Below are positions 60,647-64,000 of a stretch of DNA of 64,000 bases, in pieces; position 1 is the first letter of the stretch, and every line of letters begins with the position of its first letter. The stretch is taken from contig CM007989.1 of the NCBI GenBank assembly GCA_002189035.1, positions 124,001 through 188,000 on the forward strand, written 5' to 3'. This stretch comes from Utricularia gibba (Eukaryota > Streptophyta > Magnoliopsida > Lamiales > Lentibulariaceae). The notes under the pieces were generated by a model, which did no database searches, was not told where the DNA came from, and worked only from the letters and a program-made list of their open reading frames with translations. A program made the translations under genes and the position numbers.

Positions 60647-63600
60647 TCAAATCCACGGCGTCCAACCTTCATACATATTGCAGAGGTTGTCTACATCTGT
60701 TGCCTGTCTAAGAAGCACATCGACTTGCTCTGAAGTGCCTATTTCCCTGGGATGGATACCTTCAGTTTTATACTCTGCCAACGCATATGAATTAGTGTAG
60801 GAGTAAATACCTGCTACCCACGATATCCCGGCCATCAATCTTCATCTCAACGCGTCTCAAAAGTGAGATTGCAAACGCATTTTTTCCTGCAACGCTCGAA
60901 CTTAGTTTGCAGATAATCTCGAAACATGGAAAACAAGTAATTGGTACACCTGCTTATGAAAAACTGGAATCATTCATCAACAAACTGAGTTTCAATTCCA
61001 GGGAAAGACAGTGGAAGCTCAATGGCCGAGTTCAAGCCTATTATTTGCAAAAATGGAAAATTACCAAATTGTTCTGGACCGATGGGCTGTGCGTTAGCGA
61101 GGGAAGTCAATGGTGGAACTTCCTGAGGGTTGTCTGCGTTCACCAGCAGTCCATCACCAACCTGCACCAAAGAAATATTTGAAGGTTCCTGGTCAAGATA
61201 TGGGGGCATGAGAAATCATAAAACTTAACAATCTAGTACAGTGAAAGATAAAAAATCCCCTCTTTTAGAACCTGCTTAATTTCAACATCTGATTCATGAG
61301 AGCATGATCTCGGTGAGTTTCCAATAACTATCGGTGCCTCGTGTGCCTTAATTTGGCTGAGCATACTGGCTGGTGTAAGCAAAGTCTCTTCGAGAATATT
61401 ACCACTCCCTGGAATACTTAGATCACCTGAGTGAGCAACATCAGAATCGGTGCTCCTGCTGCTTAAGGTGACTTGTGGGGACATCCACCCACTATTTGGT
61501 AACAGTGACTCATACAGACCATCAGCATCTTCCTCATTCTCACTGTCTGGGTTCACGGGCACTTCCCTCTTCTTTTCATGCTCAGTTATAGAAACAGAAA
61601 GATCATCCGTCAAATGATTTATTTCTTCTGGGCTTCCCTGCAGGTTTTCTCCTACTCCTTCGAGAGCCTAGAAAAGGTAACCGTTTAACTCATAGATCAC
61701 CAAAATAAATTGCAAAGAACAGTATTTTCATTACTTTGTGGAGATTTCCCGCATGAAGACTTGCAGTCTTTGCTAATCTGGTAAACATAGAGAAAAGCCC
61801 TTGGACATGCAATGTTAAAGATGGCACCAATGGTTTGAATACTTGTAGAGCTTCATTGATTTTATTGTAATAAGACTGAAATATGGCTTGCCCATGAATT
61901 GGAGCTATCTCGGATTTAGCGTCAACTTCTTGAGGCATAACATCAGTCATCATAGATACATCCTTCGACAGCTGGGATTCAAGTGGGATTAGGACTGCAT
62001 TGACCTAATTAGATCACGAACTCGCTTAGTTACCTTTAGTCCCAACATATTTAAGATCAAACCTCAAGCAGCAGGTAACTCGAATCAAAAAAATATTGTG
62101 ATAGTATACCTTTGAAAGCTCTTTCATAATCAAACCGTGTAAGTTAGCAGCTTCTTTTGCCAAACCATGAACGTCATGAAAATCTTCTGTTATTGCTAAA
62201 ACCTGCAGAATAACTGAGATGAGATAAGAGGGACTATGCTTTTGCTAAGATAAGAAACATCATTTTACCCTGTCAATGCGTTCTCCATCACACAAAATGG
62301 ACTACGCTCTTAAGATTTTCAATCAAGGTGTTAAATTCAAAAGCAGATCATAATTGTCATCTAAATCAAACGAAACCATCGAGTAGATGTTTTGAAACCA
62401 CAACCATCGCTTACCTCCTCAAGCATAGAACCACAGTCAGAAGTCAGAGCACTATGTCCTCGAATAATACCTCCATATGCAGATAGTGCTACACTGGCTC
62501 CATAAGAAGATTCCTTCATTGCGAGAAGTGTGCTTTTCAAATCACCTGCCAAGTTGAAAATTGAATGTCTTCCTTTATTTGCATTTTCTCTCACTTATCA
62601 GGTTCAAATATACAATGAACAACACATTAGTTAACCCTGGACCTATTTCATGATGACAGCATGCACAAGACCCTCACTATGCATCAAACCGACAAAGAGG
62701 TTGCAAAACATGTGCTTAAATATCCCCCCCTACAATACAGAGATATTTACAGAAGCGCATTAAGGGACTAAACTAAGGCGCTTACAAAACTTGATATTTG
62801 TGGAACTGTGATATAGGAATAGCATGGGCTACGTATTGGTTACTGGGAAAACTGTTCACCTGATACAGATGTCGCATTTAGCTCAGTCAAAGAAAGTTCG
62901 TTAGATGCAGAAACTAAACAATTTGATGCGGCTTCCATGTTGCTTTGTGCAAGCCTCCACTCTTTGTCAGCTCCTGCATCAAAGCCAACAAACAATCGTA
63001 TAATAAGCATAGATGAGGCAACACAAACTTCAGAATGTGGATTGGAACAAGCAGGGATCTTCAGACTAACGAATAAAAGAATGATATACTACATCCAATT
63101 TTGCTATCGCATTGAGGTTAGATTGCTGCCATGCTATGTTCTCCATTCCAGCTTTGGAAGAGGAAGCATCACATGCAAATCTAATTATACCATCCCTAGA
63201 TGCCTCGAACTCTAATACAGATACACAAACTTTTACAACATCTGCAGCATTCTGTCTGATTTCCTGCAAAATTTTCCGACGTCCAGCCAAATGATCATAG
63301 AATTGGGAAGGTATTCCTGAAACTTGGGTCTGAGCATTTCCAATAGAAATTGAACTTGAATCCCCACAAGCCCAACTCATTGCCCCTTCAAGCTGTTTTT
63401 CTGCAACAGCTGAGATTCCTCCATAAGATTGCAGACGTTCAAGGGATCTAGCTACTTGGGATATTGATAATCGCATACTCTCAAGCAGTTTTGCCCTGTT
63501 GGTGTTCCATACTAAGGGAAGTAAGTGGTAGTCGTCTGAGATGAAAAGGTCAGAAACTTCCATGGGCCTAGATGTGATATTGTGTATCCATTGCATTCTA

Positions 63601-64000
63601 GAAATCTCCAAGCTCGTTTTCAGAGAAATGTCTTTAAGCTCATTAATCTGCTTTCTCATAAGAGCAGCCGCAGATCTTGCTGATCTTAAAGTTTGATGCA
63701 TGTTACAGTATTCTTCAAGCATTTTCTGTAGCCTTCTCACACATCCAGACCCCAGATGGATTTGGCCAGTTGTCGGAATGTCAATTGACTCTACACTTTC
63801 CAGCAACTCTATTTTTCTGTCTAAAATATTCAAAAAGAATGGAGCAACGCTATCTTTCACATACATGCAAATGTGCTCATAAAACTGGTTTCTTAGTTCT
63901 TCTTCTGCAACATCTGTGAGTTGATCACGATCAAGATTTTGATCAAAAGTTGGTGCCACATCTCGTGCACAGTATCCAAGTAGAACATAAACCAGGGAAA
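60647..64000 (-). CDS. SMG1: SMG1-like PI3K-related kinase, C-terminal part, cut by right edge
   Basis: Exons visible: from beyond 64000 to 63093, then 62973-62860, 62545-62415, 62202-62110, 62004-61735, 61667-61272, 61161-61065, 60886-60818, 60774-60647. The piece begins SLVYVLLGYCARDVAPTFDQ, runs through a long helical insert and a Ser-rich acidic region (VNPDSENEEDADGLYESLL), and ends in a FATC domain: GKNAFAISLLRRVEMKIDGR ... TSEQVDVLLRQATDVDNLCN then YEGWTPWI-stop. The FATC with GWTPWI is diagnostic of SMG1, the kinase that phosphorylates UPF1 in nonsense-mediated decay. The kinase domain lies right of the window. The junction 63093/62973 is out of phase by one base, as if a G were missing. 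Confidence 0.9.

Noticed and set aside
60474-60800. 108-codon plus-strand frame
   Set aside because: It lies antisense to the last SMG1 exons and 3' region.

Overview
This is nuclear DNA of a flowering plant. It holds 24 protein-gene models, most split by GT-AG introns, plus one tRNA gene, and every recognisable product is a plant family (arginine decarboxylase, DETOXIFICATION/MATE carrier, SHL-type BAH-PHD reader, TIC62, CCS1, HDR, phytoglobin, DC1 protein). An SMG1 kinase gene at the right edge argues against Arabidopsis, whose lineage is reported to have lost it. I cannot fix the species; nothing looks grass-like.

Layout, left to right: 5' end of an ERD2-like ER receptor gene (-, cut by the left edge); a long microsatellite-rich intergenic stretch with the TATA box and leader of an intronless arginine decarboxylase (+, 3624-5759); SH3P2-like gene (+, 7087-9364); a small six-cysteine secreted peptide gene (-, 9923-10245); EDS5/DTX46-like plastid MATE carrier (-, 10871-14104); an unnamed plastid protein (+, 14544-16684); an unknown acidic protein (+, 16879-17355); SHL (-, 17873-19422) back to back with SUMO E1 subunit SAE2 (+, 19919-22563); RING protein (-, 22877-24369) back to back with a Sec14-nodulin lipid transfer protein (+, 26095-29193); DUF4408 protein (-, 29546-30235); an AT-rich gene-free block; universal stress protein (+, 32266-33266); tRNA-Gln(CTG) (-, 34183-34254) divergent from mTERF2 (+, 34342-36825); cytosolic PheRS alpha (-, 37076-40440) divergent from a BTB/POZ gene (+, 40707-42323); G-protein beta AGB1 (+, 42839-44865); then three plastid-protein genes in a row, CCS1, HDR and TIC62 (+, 45449-53875); phytoglobin 1 (+, 55356-56029); DC1 protein (-, 56254-57115); a gene-poor stretch with one small ORF; and the 3' half of SMG1 (-, 60647 to beyond 64000).

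These genes do not form one pathway; they are ordinary housekeeping, plastid, signalling and defence genes. The strongest anomaly runs across the window: at least thirteen places in nine unrelated conserved genes where exactly one base is missing from the reading frame, often in a G, C or A run. The shared direction points to consensus deletion errors rather than thirteen real mutations. Other features worth checking are an excess of GC-AG introns, a GA 5' splice site, two short in-frame introns, the six-cysteine peptide gene, a uORF in the decarboxylase leader, and loss of a conserved phytoglobin intron.

Exon ends were placed by hand from splice consensus, reading-frame arithmetic and remembered family sequence. 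No alignment or database search was run.
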